From: UBA8904 sp035448625
GTDB taxonomy: Bacteria > Desulfobacterota > Syntrophia > Syntrophales > Smithellaceae
DNA: 29,659 nt
Direction: 5' to 3'
Assembly: GCA_035448625.1 (NCBI GenBank)
Contig: DAOTJI010000029.1
Location: 1 to 29,659 of the forward strand
Shown: one piece after another, positions 15,347 through 23,531 of the stretch
How the letters are laid out: each line of letters opens with the position of its first letter
Position numbering within the stretch: position 1 is the first letter of the stretch
The notes under the pieces: generated by a model
What the model saw: the letters and a program-made list of their open reading frames with translations, nothing else
The model's database searches: none
What the model was told of the DNA's origin: nothing
Made by a program: the position numbers and the translations under genes

Positions 15347-16732
15347 ATGTTCCGAGAACTGAAAGACCCTTTTATGATGAACTACCGGAAGCTCATGTCT
15401 GTGTCGAAGGCGCTGTGCCGGAAGGAATTTACCTGTTCGGGCGACACCTACGGCGAAGTTTTTTCCATGGCGGCCGGTTTGAAGAAAACATTGTCCGGAC
15501 GCGGCGCGGAAAAGTCCGTCTGCCTGTGCACGGAGAACAAGGCCGTGGTCGCCGCCTCGATCCTGGCCTCGCTTGCCGGGGCCTGCCGCCTGATTTTGCC
15601 CTACTCCTTTTCGACGCATGCGCTTTTGGAAATGTACGAGGCGGCCGGGTTTGACGCAGCCATCGCCGATCGCCCGGAAGAAATGCCGGGCGTGGAAATG
15701 ATTACGCCGACGGCGGGGGACAGGGCGGATCTGAACCCCGGAGTTCTGCGCGATCCCGACCGTTCTTTCCTGAAGCTTTTTACGGGCGGTTCCACCGGCA
15801 AGCCCAGGGTATGGTCCAAAACCCCTCGCAATCTGTTTGCCGAGACGTTTTATCTCCGCGATCATTTCGGTCTCACCGGTGACGATGTGTTTCTGGCCAC
15901 CGTTCCCCCCTACCATATCTACGGTCTTTTGTTTTCCATCCTGCTTCCGTTTGTTTCGCGCGCCCGTGTCTTGCCGGACATCTACACCTTCCCGCAGGAA
16001 ATCATCTCGACCGTCAACCGTCACAGGGCAACCGTTCTGGTCAGCGTTCCGATTTCCTACCGGTCGTTAAAGGTGGACAACCTGTCGGTTCCCTCGCTGA
16101 GGCTTGCGTTCTCGTCCTCCGGCCCCCTGGACCGGTCCGACGCAAGGTTCTTTTTGAAGAAAACGGGCCTGGGGATTCACGAGATTTACGGTTCCACCGA
16201 AACGGGCGGCATCGCGTCGCGCAGCGTGAGCGAAAACACGGAAAGCTGGCAGCCCGCAGGTCCGGTTTCCTGGCGGATGTTCGGCCGGCGGCTGGCGGTG
16301 CGCTCCGATTTCGTGTCGAGCGAGATGGAAAGGGACGCCGAAGGCTTCTGCGTGACGGGCGATGAAGTCCAGCCGGATCGGGACGGCCGGTTTCTGCTTT
16401 TGGGGCGGGCCGACGGCATTGTCAAAGTTGCCGGAAAGCGCGTGGACCTGCAGGAGGTTCAGAACAAAATCCAGACCCTGCCGACGGTGCGGGACGCGGT
16501 GGTCATCGCGCTTTCGGCCGAAAAAGGTCGCGAAAGCGAAATTGCCGCGCTGGTCGCCTGCGACCTGACGGAAATCCAGGTCAAAAAGATGATCCTGGAA
16601 AAGCTGGAGCCTTATGCCATGCCGAGGCGCATTCACATTGTTCCGTCCATCCGGCGGACCGCCACCGGCAAGATCGATTTCCGCCGCGTCGAGCAGATTT
16701 TCCTGCGGGCAAAAGAAAAGAGCTCATCATAA
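15347..16732 (+). CDS. AMP-dependent acyl/aryl-CoA or ACP ligase (ApeH-like AMP-ligase)
   Basis: 461 residues, shorter than the usual acyl-CoA synthetase (about 520-560) but normal for AMP-ligases in aryl-polyene clusters. LFTGGSTGKPRV (144-155) is the ATP-binding P-loop motif, IHEIYGSTETGG the A5 motif, and RTATGKIDF the C-terminal motif with the catalytic Lys. It would adenylate a carboxylic acid and pass it to ACP or CoA; with an aromatic ammonia-lyase encoded at 28528, a cinnamate- or coumarate-type starter is the likely substrate, which is inference. It is transcribed divergently from the dehydratase-to-PlsC operon across 156 bp. No clear ribosome site precedes the ATG; Met10 or Met11 are alternatives. 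Confidence 0.87.
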   Translation: MFRELKDPFMMNYRKLMSVSKALCRKEFTCSGDTYGEVFSMAAGLKKTLSGRGAEKSVCLCTENKAVVAASILASLAGACRLILPYSFSTHALLEMYEAAGFDAAIADRPEEMPGVEMITPTAGDRADLNPGVLRDPDRSFLKLFTGGSTGKPRVWSKTPRNLFAETFYLRDHFGLTGDDVFLATVPPYHIYGLLFSILLPFVSRARVLPDIYTFPQEIISTVNRHRATVLVSVPISYRSLKVDNLSVPSLRLAFSSSGPLDRSDARFFLKKTGLGIHEIYGSTETGGIASRSVSENTESWQPAGPVSWRMFGRRLAVRSDFVSSEMERDAEGFCVTGDEVQPDRDGRFLLLGRADGIVKVAGKRVDLQEVQNKIQTLPTVRDAVVIALSAEKGRESEIAALVACDLTEIQVKKMILEKLEPYAMPRRIHIVPSIRRTATGKIDFRRVEQIFLRAKEKSSS

Positions 16733-16811
16733 GGCACAGGGCAAAGCGACGGGCGCAAAGCGCTAAAGAGGGAAAACTCATCGCTCATCACTTGCTTCGC
16801 TGCAAAAAGCC

Positions 16812-16841
16812 TTGACTTCAAACCCGAACGGTCATTATACT
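16812..16841 (+). promoter_or_regulatory. Putative sigma-70 promoter of the amidase gene
   Basis: TTGACT (16812-16817), an 18-nt spacer and TATACT (16836-16841), about 105 nt before the amidase start. The spacer and -10 region include GAACGGTC, which looks like half of a TetR-type operator; no good second half is seen. Confidence 0.5.
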
Positions 16842-16947
16842 TCCATGCAATTCAGGATTCAGGCATTCGCAGCGGCGTCACGTCATCACCTCAAGCACAC
16901 GAACAACCTTTTTGTTTTCTTCTGATCGGGGGGAAAGGGAGGAAAAA

Positions 16948-18447
16948 ATGGCGCGTTTTCGTGAGTATGAAAACTACGATGGTCTGGGGCTGGCCGAATT
17001 GGTCGGAAAAAAGGAAGTAACCCCGCTGGAACTTTGTGAAGAAGCCATCCTGCGCATCGACAAGCTCAATCCAAAGCTCAATGCGATCATTTACCGCATG
17101 GATGACGCGGCGCGCGCCGCGGCCGCCGGCCCGATTCCGGAAGGCCCTTTTTCCGGCGTGCCGTTTTTGTGCAAGGATCTGGTTTCCGCCATCGCGGGCG
17201 TGCCCATGACCAAAGGCAGCAAATCCTGCCGCCGTTACGTGCCTTCGTTCGACAGTGAAATGGCCAGGCGCTTCAGAGCGGCGGGGCTGATCGTTCTGGG
17301 AAAAACCAACACGCCGGAATTCGGCCTGATGGGGATCACCGAACCGGAGCTGCACGGCCCCACGCGCAACCCCTGGAATCCGGATCACACGCCCGGCGGT
17401 TCCAGCGGCGGTTCCGCAGCGTCCGTGGCCGCCGGTTTCACGCCGCTGGCCTCGGGCGGAGACGGGGGCGGATCGATCCGCATCCCCTCTTCGTGCTGCG
17501 GTCTGTTCGGCCTCAAGCCCACCCGCGGCCGCAATCCCCTGGGGCCCGAATCGGGCGAAGTCTGGCAGGGCGCGGAAGTGGAGGGCGTGCTGACCCGCTC
17601 CGTGCGCGATTCGGCCGCCGTGCTGGATGCCGTGAACGGCGCGGATCCCGGCGCTCCCTACATCCTGCCCCGGCCGGAAAGGCCGTATCTGGAAGACGCC
17701 GGGCAGGATCCTCCGCGGTTGAAAATCGGATTCACGGTGGAATCGCCGCTGAAAGCCCCCGTCCATCCCGAATGCGTCGAGGCCGTGAAAAATGCAGCCA
17801 AGCTTCTGGAGAGCCTCGGGCACGCGGTGGAAGAAGCCAAACCGGAGATTGACGGCGAGGCGCTGGGCAGAAGCTACATGATGCTGTATTTCGGCGAGGT
17901 CGCGGCCGACATTCGGGAACTGCAAAGCGTCGTCGGCCGGCCGCTCACCCATTCCGACACGGAAGAAGCCACCTGGGCTCTGAACCTGCTGGGAAACACT
18001 TTTTCCGCGGGCGATTTTGTTCTGGCCAAACGCCGATGGAACACTTTCGCCCGGCAGATGGCCAAATTTCATGAAACCTACGATCTCTACCTGACGCCGA
18101 CGATTGCCTCTCTGCCTCCGCGCATCGGAGAGCTTAAGCAGAAACCGGCCGAACTGGCCTTCCTGAAAATCATCAACGGCCTGAACCTGGGGGGTCTGCT
18201 CAAAGCGACGGGCATCGCCGATATGCTGGCGACCAAGGGCCTGTCCAAAATGCCTTTCACGCAGCTCGCCAACCTCACGGGCCAGCCGGCCATGTCGGTG
18301 CCGCTTCACTGGAGCAGGGAAGGGCTCCCCTGCGGCGTGCAGTTCATCGGCCGCTTCGGTGAAGAGTCGCTTCTCTTTCAACTGGCCGGCCAGCTCGAGC
18401 GTGCGAAGCCCTGGTTTGACCGCAGACCGGCCCTGAACCGGGACTGA
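16948..18447 (+). CDS. Amidase signature family enzyme
   Basis: 499 residues from the ATG at 16948, chosen because GGGAGG lies 5-6 nt upstream; a frame from 16912 adds 12 residues without a ribosome site. The Ser-cisSer-Lys triad is complete: Lys76 in FLCKDLV, Ser153 in TPGGSSGGSAAS and Ser176 in GDGGGSIRIPSS. The family hydrolyses amide bonds of varied substrates (fatty amides, aryl amides, lactam-derived linkers) and also includes GatA, but no gatB or gatC is near. Putting it before two acyl-CoA synthetases suggests it frees a carboxylic acid that is then activated; this is a guess, since a separate promoter and 314 bp lie between them. Confidence 0.9.
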   Translation: MARFREYENYDGLGLAELVGKKEVTPLELCEEAILRIDKLNPKLNAIIYRMDDAARAAAAGPIPEGPFSGVPFLCKDLVSAIAGVPMTKGSKSCRRYVPSFDSEMARRFRAAGLIVLGKTNTPEFGLMGITEPELHGPTRNPWNPDHTPGGSSGGSAASVAAGFTPLASGGDGGGSIRIPSSCCGLFGLKPTRGRNPLGPESGEVWQGAEVEGVLTRSVRDSAAVLDAVNGADPGAPYILPRPERPYLEDAGQDPPRLKIGFTVESPLKAPVHPECVEAVKNAAKLLESLGHAVEEAKPEIDGEALGRSYMMLYFGEVAADIRELQSVVGRPLTHSDTEEATWALNLLGNTFSAGDFVLAKRRWNTFARQMAKFHETYDLYLTPTIASLPPRIGELKQKPAELAFLKIINGLNLGGLLKATGIADMLATKGLSKMPFTQLANLTGQPAMSVPLHWSREGLPCGVQFIGRFGEESLLFQLAGQLERAKPWFDRRPALNRD

Positions 18448-18761
18448 CGGAAGCGTTTCAAAAACACCTTTCCTCGCGGCCGTAAGAACGTGCAACAGCC
18501 GGGCAGGCGCTTCCGCAGGAAGATAAATTTGCGCCCGCCCTCACTTGCCCGGACGGGAATCCAGTATTATCCAATATTTGCCTGACCCCCGCCGCCGAAA
18601 AAGATTTGTGCCGATATTCGATGATTTTATTGACATTTTCAATAATTCACGTATAGTCGCACCAGTTTACGTTAAGTGACCCGAAAAACGATGCCGGTAC
18701 ATCATTGGCGCTAAGCGGGGCTCCGCGTGACGCTGAAAAATATACGAGGGTGAGGTGGGTT
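18448..18761. other. Intergenic region between the amidase and first acyl-CoA synthetase genes
   Basis: 314 bp with no convincing coding frame. It holds one good promoter (18630-18657, listed separately) and a leader of about 98 nt before the synthetase start. No clear terminator is seen for the amidase gene. Confidence 0.6.
18630..18657 (+). promoter_or_regulatory. Putative sigma-70 promoter of the acyl-CoA synthetase operon
   Basis: A perfect -35 box TTGACA (18630-18635) and TATAGT (18652-18657) are separated by 16 nt. It drives the synthetase, synthetase and MerR genes. MerR-type activation usually needs a 19-20-nt spacer, so this promoter is unlikely to be the direct target of the MerR protein in the classic way. 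Confidence 0.6.
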
Positions 18762-20405
18762 ATGTCAGGTTTTGTGAACAAAACGATGGGGAACGTGATT
18801 CAGGAAACGGCCGACCGGTTTCCCGATCATCCGGCTTTGATTGCTCCGCAGTTTCAGGTCCGGATCAATTACCGCGAACTTTATGAACAATGCCGCAAGA
18901 CCGCCCGGGGGCTGATGGCGATGGGCGTCCGTCGCGGCGACCACGTTTCCGTCTGGACGACCAACGTGCCGGAATGGGTGTATCTGCAATTCGCGCTGGG
19001 CATGGTGGGCGGCATTCTGGTGACGATCAATACCAATTACCAGTCTCACGAACTGGAATACATTCTCAAGCAGTCCGATTCAACCACCCTGTTTCTGATC
19101 GATCAGTACCGGGACACCAGCTTTTACGAAACGGTCCGGAAGGTCGTTCCGGAACTGGATTCCTGTAAGCCCGGGAAGACGGCGTCCTCCAAGCTGCCGG
19201 TGTTGAAAAACGTTGTATATATCGGAAAGAGGCAAAGCACGCCGGGCATGTTCTCGTTTTCCGATCTGATCGCCATGGGGGAGAGCGTCACCGAACGGGA
19301 GCTGGACGACCGGATGAAAACGCTTGCCGACGACGATGTCATCAACATGCAGTACACGTCGGGGACGACCGGGTTTCCGAAAGGCGTGATGCTGACCCAC
19401 CACAACGTCATCAACAATGCCCGGATGGTCGGCGACGTCATGGGCATGACCGAAAAAGATTCTCTGCTCATCCAGGTGCCGGTCTTTCATTGCTTCGGTT
19501 GCGTCATGAGCACGCTCAACAGCGTCTACCACGCGTCCGCCATGGTGATGCTGGAGTATTTTGATCCGCAGCTTTCCCTGGAATCGATTCATAAAGAAAA
19601 ATGCACGGCGATCAACGGCGTGCCGACCATGTTCATCGCCATGCTCCATCATCCCGATTTTGAACGCTACGACATGAAGTCCCTGCGGACCGGCATTATG
19701 GCCGGCGCGCCCTGTCCGGTCGAGGCCATGAATCAGGTGCGCACGAAAATGCACTGCCCCGAAGTCGTCATCGCCTTCGGCCAGACGGAATCTTCACCGG
19801 TCATGACCATGACCCGCCGTGACGATCCGGTGGAATTGCGCGTCGCCACCGTCGGCCGTCTGCTGCCCGACATTGAAGGGAAAATCATCGATCCCGAAAC
19901 CGGCGGGGATTTGCCCCCGAATACCCAGGGTGAAATCGTCACGCGCAGCGCCTGCGTGATGAAGGGCTACTACAAGATGCCGGAAGCCACGACCGCCGCC
20001 ATTGACGCCGACGGGTGGCTGCATACGGGGGATCTCGGAGAGATCGACGAAAACGGCTATTTTAAAGTTACCGGCCGGATCAAGGACATGATCATCCGGG
20101 GCGGCGAAAATATTTATCCCCGGGAGCTGGAAGAATTTATCTTCACGCATCCCAAGGTGCAAAATGTTCAGGTTGTTGGGATTCCGGATCCGAAATACGG
20201 CGAGCAGGTTCTCGCGGCCATCCATCTGAAAAACGGCGGACGGGCGACGGCGGAGGAATTCATCGAATTCTGCAAGGGGAAAATCGCACGCCACAAGATC
20301 CCCAAATACTGGGAGTTCGTGGAGGAATACCCCATGACGGCCAGCGGCAAGATTCAGAAGTTCAAGATCCGGGAGATGTTTGAAAAGAAGTATAAAACAG
20401 GCTGA
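18762..20405 (+). CDS. Fatty-acyl-CoA synthetase (AMP-binding)
   Basis: 547 residues from the ATG at 18762, with GAGG upstream; a longer frame from 18705 adds 19 residues without a ribosome site. MQYTSGTTGFPKG (196-208) is the ATP-binding motif, AFGQTESSP the A5 motif, DGWLHTGDLGEID the A7 motif and PMTASGKIQKFKIREMF the C-terminal motif with the catalytic Lys. The pattern is that of FadD-like medium/long-chain synthetases such as those annotated FadD3/AcsF2-like. It activates a carboxylic acid to its CoA thioester with ATP. It is followed after 107 bp by a second synthetase and then a MerR regulator, so a regulated acyl-CoA catabolic set is likely. Chain length cannot be read. Confidence 0.92.
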   Translation: MSGFVNKTMGNVIQETADRFPDHPALIAPQFQVRINYRELYEQCRKTARGLMAMGVRRGDHVSVWTTNVPEWVYLQFALGMVGGILVTINTNYQSHELEYILKQSDSTTLFLIDQYRDTSFYETVRKVVPELDSCKPGKTASSKLPVLKNVVYIGKRQSTPGMFSFSDLIAMGESVTERELDDRMKTLADDDVINMQYTSGTTGFPKGVMLTHHNVINNARMVGDVMGMTEKDSLLIQVPVFHCFGCVMSTLNSVYHASAMVMLEYFDPQLSLESIHKEKCTAINGVPTMFIAMLHHPDFERYDMKSLRTGIMAGAPCPVEAMNQVRTKMHCPEVVIAFGQTESSPVMTMTRRDDPVELRVATVGRLLPDIEGKIIDPETGGDLPPNTQGEIVTRSACVMKGYYKMPEATTAAIDADGWLHTGDLGEIDENGYFKVTGRIKDMIIRGGENIYPRELEEFIFTHPKVQNVQVVGIPDPKYGEQVLAAIHLKNGGRATAEEFIEFCKGKIARHKIPKYWEFVEEYPMTASGKIQKFKIREMFEKKYKTG

Positions 20406-20512
20406 AGACCGAAGGTAAGAGACTGAAGGAGGGATCTTCAGAAAAAAAGAGCCGACGGCTTCCGCATGACCTTCAGCCTGAAAACCTATATTCACCAAGA
20501 GAGGATGGAAAG

Positions 20513-22066
20513 ATGAGCAATATCTGCTATCGGGACACCATCGGAGACATGGCCCGAAGGGCGGCCACCAAATACGGCGACAAGATCGCCATCATTTTCC
20601 GCGACCGGAAGATTTCTTTCTATGATCTCGAACGGCAGGCGCGGCGCTTTGCCAACCTCATGACCAGTTACGGCGTCGGAAAGGGCGACCGGGTGGCGAT
20701 CTACGCCTACAACTCGCATTATTACCCCATCAGCATGATGGGTCTGGCCAAGATCGGCGCCATCCAGGTTCCCATCAACTACATGCTCAACGCCGAGGAG
20801 ATCGCTTACGTCGTCAATCACTCCGGATCCAAAATCTTTATCGTGGAAGACATCCTGTATCCGATCATCGCCAAAGACCAGGCGAAATTCACGACGGTGG
20901 AAAAGTGGGGCTTCCTTCCGCTGGGGGATTCGCTGGTGCCTGACGGTTTCTTCAACATGATCACGGAAATGGAGGCCATGACCTACGACGAGCCCCAGGT
21001 GGAAGTCAGCGCCGAAGATATTGTGCAGATCCCCTACACCAGCGGCACGGAATCCAAACCCAAGGGAGCGATGCTCTCGCACCGGGCGCTGATGTCCCAG
21101 TATCACAGCTGCATTTTCGACGGCCAGTATGAGACCGACGACGTGAGCCTGCACGCGCTGCCCCTGTTTCACTGCGCCCAGCTTCACTGCTTTCTCATGC
21201 CGTATCTGTATGTCGGCGCCACGAACGTGATCATGCACAAGGCCGACCCCCTGGAGATGATCAAGCTCATTGAAAAATACCAGATCACGCACATGTTCGC
21301 TCCGCCCACGGTGTGGATCGGAATCCTCAACCACCCGGAGTTCAAGAACTACTACCACAGCAGCCTGAAGAAGGCGGCTTACGGCGCCAGCATCATGCCG
21401 GTGGAAATCATCAAACAGCTGGCGGTGACCTTCCGCGGCCTCAAGCTGTGGAACTACTACGGCCAGACGGAGATGGGGCCGGTGGCCACGATCCTGAAGC
21501 CCGAAGACCAGCTCTTGAAGCCGGGTTCGGCGGGCAAGCCGGTGCTGAACGTGGAAACGCGGCTGATGGACGACGAGGGGAAATTCGTTCCCCTGGGAGA
21601 AGTGGGGGAAATCGTTCACCGCTCCGGCCATGTCATGACGGGCTACCTCAATGATCCGGAAAAGACCTCCGAAGCCTTCGAGTTCGGCTGGTTCCACTCA
21701 GGCGATCTGGGCCGTTTTGACGCCGACGGCTACCTCTATGTGGTGGACCGCAAGAAGGATATGATCAAAACCGGCGGCGAGAATGTGGCCTCCCGCGAAG
21801 TCGAGGAAGTGCTGTACCAATACCCGGGCATCGAGGAAGCGGCCGTGATCGGTCTTCCTGATCCCAAGTGGATCGAAATCGTGGCGGCGGTGATCGTGCC
21901 GAAAAAAGGCGCGTCGCTTGGCGAAAAGGACATCATCGCCCACTGCAGGGAAAGGCTGGCCGCCTTCAAATGCCCCAAAAAGATCATTCTGCTGGACAAA
22001 CTGCCCAAGAATCCGTCGGGAAAAATTTTAAAGCGCGAGCTCAAAGAAAAGTTTGTCGCGTCGTAA
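20513..22066 (+). CDS. Long-chain acyl-CoA synthetase (AMP-binding)
   Basis: 517 residues with a GAGAGGA ribosome site before the ATG. IPYTSGTESKPKGAML (173-188) is the ATP-binding motif, with ESK where most members have TG plus a small residue. YYGQTEMGPVAT is the A5 motif, GWFHSGDLGRFDADGYL the A7 motif and NPSGKILKRELKEKF the C-terminal motif with the catalytic Lys. It is a paralogue of the preceding gene, not a tandem duplicate (the two proteins differ widely), so the pair probably covers different acids. It shares the upstream promoter and is followed after 57 bp by the MerR gene. Confidence 0.92.
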   Translation: MSNICYRDTIGDMARRAATKYGDKIAIIFRDRKISFYDLERQARRFANLMTSYGVGKGDRVAIYAYNSHYYPISMMGLAKIGAIQVPINYMLNAEEIAYVVNHSGSKIFIVEDILYPIIAKDQAKFTTVEKWGFLPLGDSLVPDGFFNMITEMEAMTYDEPQVEVSAEDIVQIPYTSGTESKPKGAMLSHRALMSQYHSCIFDGQYETDDVSLHALPLFHCAQLHCFLMPYLYVGATNVIMHKADPLEMIKLIEKYQITHMFAPPTVWIGILNHPEFKNYYHSSLKKAAYGASIMPVEIIKQLAVTFRGLKLWNYYGQTEMGPVATILKPEDQLLKPGSAGKPVLNVETRLMDDEGKFVPLGEVGEIVHRSGHVMTGYLNDPEKTSEAFEFGWFHSGDLGRFDADGYLYVVDRKKDMIKTGGENVASREVEEVLYQYPGIEEAAVIGLPDPKWIEIVAAVIVPKKGASLGEKDIIAHCRERLAAFKCPKKIILLDKLPKNPSGKILKRELKEKFVAS

Positions 22067-22079
22067 ATCCGGCCAGGGG

Positions 22080-22091
22080 CGGAAGCTTCCG
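22080..22091. repeat. Perfect 12-bp palindrome before the MerR gene
   Basis: CGGAAGCTTCCG lies between the second synthetase stop and the MerR start. It could be a hairpin or an operator. Nothing in the sequence decides between these. Confidence 0.3.
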
Positions 22092-22123
22092 TCCGTGACT
22101 TTGAAAAACAAAGGGAGCCGATC

Positions 22124-22659
22124 ATGAGCGAAGACTTTTTGTCCATCGGGGAGCTCTCCAGACAACTGGAGATGAGTCAGCGGACTATCCGCTATTACGA
22201 AGAGATCGGTCTGCTCAATTCCATCAAGCGCGTCGAAGGCGGACGCCGAATCTACACCGAAAAGGACCTCCGGCGCCTGAAGCTGATCAAAAGGCTCAAG
22301 ATCATGGGGATGACGCTTTCCGAAATGCAGGAGCTTGAGTCCATGTGGAGTTACGAGAAATCCAATGAAAAGGTGCTCAAGAGGCTTCTGGAACTGCTGA
22401 ACAATCACTTAAAGAGACTTGAGGATCGGATCGCCGACCTGGACATCCTGCGTCATGAAATCCTGGAATATCAGGACCGGATTCGAGCGAAAATCANNNN
22501 NNNNNNNNNNNNNNNNNNNNNNNNNNNNNNNNNNNNNNNNNNNNNNNNNNNNNNNNNNNNNNNNNNNNNNNNNNNNNNNNNNNNNNNNNNNNNNNNGACA
22601 TCCTGCGTCATGAAATCCTGGAATATCAGGACCGGATTCGAGCGAAAATCATCAAGTGA
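22124..22659 (+). CDS. MerR family transcriptional regulator, falsely interrupted by an assembly gap
   Basis: The N-terminal winged helix reads LSIGELSRQLEMSQRTIRYY (residues 6-25) followed by EEIGLL, and GGRRIYTEKDLRRLKLI is the wing and second helix. A dimerising coiled coil follows. The gap at 22497-22596 is an artefact: the 55 bases before it are repeated exactly after it. Merging the copies gives an intact protein of about 127 residues ending RIRAKIIK and a TGA at 22657-22659. There is no C-terminal metal-binding Cys pair, so a metal sensor is unlikely. Its place after two acyl-CoA synthetases suggests control of acyl-CoA metabolism, as with LiuR-type MerR proteins in other proteobacteria (inference). 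Confidence 0.88.
22442..22651 (+). repeat. Identical 55-bp flanks (22442-22496 and 22597-22651) around a 100-N scaffold gap
   Basis: The bases from GACATCCTGCGTC to GCGAAAATCA occur once before and once after the Ns at 22497-22596. A contig-end overlap left unmerged by the assembler explains this, since joining them restores the MerR reading frame. A true tandem duplication is less likely. Confidence 0.9.
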
Positions 22660-22802
22660 CGGCCTCGTAAAAAGCCCGGATGCTGCGTTGCGCTGCATCC
22701 TTCCCCGGCCTTCGCCGGGGCCGGCTTATTGCGGCGTACGCTGAAGTACGCCTCATTCCTCATGATTTGCGCGCCTTGCCTGCGGAGCTTTTTACGAAGC
22801 CG
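22660..22802. repeat. Inverted-repeat, multi-hairpin element (REP/MITE-like)
   Basis: Terminal arms 22660-22675 (CGGCCTCGTAAAAAGC) and 22787-22802 (GCTTTTTACGAAGCCG) are inverted copies with 15 of 16 matches. Between them are three strong hairpins: GGATGC/GCATCC (22678-22683 with 22695-22700), CCCCGGC/GCCGGGG (22703-22709 with 22714-22720) and GGCGTAC/GTACGCC (22733-22739 with 22746-22752). The element abuts the MerR stop codon. A second terminus-like piece, CTTTTTACGAG, occurs at 22825. It has no coding capacity. From memory similar elements are dispersed in syntrophic and sulfate-reducing Deltaproteobacteria; that cannot be tested here. It may also end transcription between the convergent MerR and phosphatase genes. 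Confidence 0.7.
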
Positions 22803-22863
22803 CCTGAATTTGCCATGATTTAGACTTTTTACGAGTTCATCAACAAGTCACCCTGAAGCGGTT

Positions 22864-23475
22864 CTAAACATCCGCCTCTGTTTTTAAATGCCGGACGTCA
22901 TTGATGGCCTCGATGTGCGCTTCTCCGTTATGGATGCGGATGTGCGTCCGGGAGGCGTTGTCCACGCAGGTGCTGCGAAATTCGGACAGGCGGATATTCC
23001 TCAGGCGGCATAAAATGGCGGCGATCGTGAAGTTGTGCGAGACGATCAGGGCGTTTTGACCCGCGGCCAAGAGCTTTTCGACGGGCGGCCAGGCGCGGTT
23101 CTGCAATTCGGCCAAAGATTCTCCCCCCGGCATTCTCACCGATTCCGGATCGGCGATCCATTTGCGGATAAAATCTTTTTCGCGGGCCAGCAGCTCCTGA
23201 AACGTGAGGCCTTCGAATTCTCCCTGGTCCATTTCCATCAGGCCGGGCTCGACCCGGATGTCTTTCCGGTGAAACCGGTTGATGATTTCGGCGGTCTGAA
23301 AGGCCCTTTTCAGCGGGCTGGAGTAGATGGTGTCGATCGGGAAGTCCTGCAGCGACAGGGCGAGCTTTCGGGCCTGGTCGATGCCGGTTTCGTTCAGCTC
23401 GATGTCCGTGAGGCCCTGCACGCGCTTTTCCAGATTCCAGACGGTTTCGCCGTGGCGGATCAGTGTCAGTTGCAT
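22864..23475 (-). CDS. Histidine phosphatase family protein (phosphoglycerate mutase-like)
   Basis: 203 residues. LIRHGETVWN (His8) is the phospho-accepting motif, SSPLKRAFQTAEI the second conserved segment, EMDQGEFEGLT supplies the acidic residue and IVSHNFTIAAIL the second catalytic His. Members include cofactor-dependent mutases, alpha-ribazole phosphatase (CobC) and broad phosphatases; the short length favours a phosphatase over the roughly 250-residue mutase. A cobalamin link (CobC) would suit the B12 radical SAM gene in the window, but no other cobalamin gene is near and this is only a possibility. It lies 56 bp after the nitronate-monooxygenase-like gene and is probably cotranscribed. 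Confidence 0.87.
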   Translation of the reverse strand: MQLTLIRHGETVWNLEKRVQGLTDIELNETGIDQARKLALSLQDFPIDTIYSSPLKRAFQTAEIINRFHRKDIRVEPGLMEMDQGEFEGLTFQELLAREKDFIRKWIADPESVRMPGGESLAELQNRAWPPVEKLLAAGQNALIVSHNFTIAAILCRLRNIRLSEFRSTCVDNASRTHIRIHNGEAHIEAINDVRHLKTEADV

Positions 23476-23531
23476 AAACTTCGGGGTCTTCGGTCTTTCC
23501 AGGTGTAGGGCGGTGAACCGATTGCCGCTCT

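Noticed and set aside
16891..18495. 534-codon minus-strand frame over the amidase
   Set aside because: Antisense shadow of a complete amidase with its full catalytic triad.
22442..22651. Tandem duplication inside the MerR gene
   Set aside because: Exact 55-bp copies on either side of a fixed 100-N pad are better explained as unmerged contig ends.
22660..22860. tRNA or other structured RNA gene after MerR
   Set aside because: The hairpins do not form a cloverleaf and the ends are inverted repeats, which fits a dispersed repeat element.
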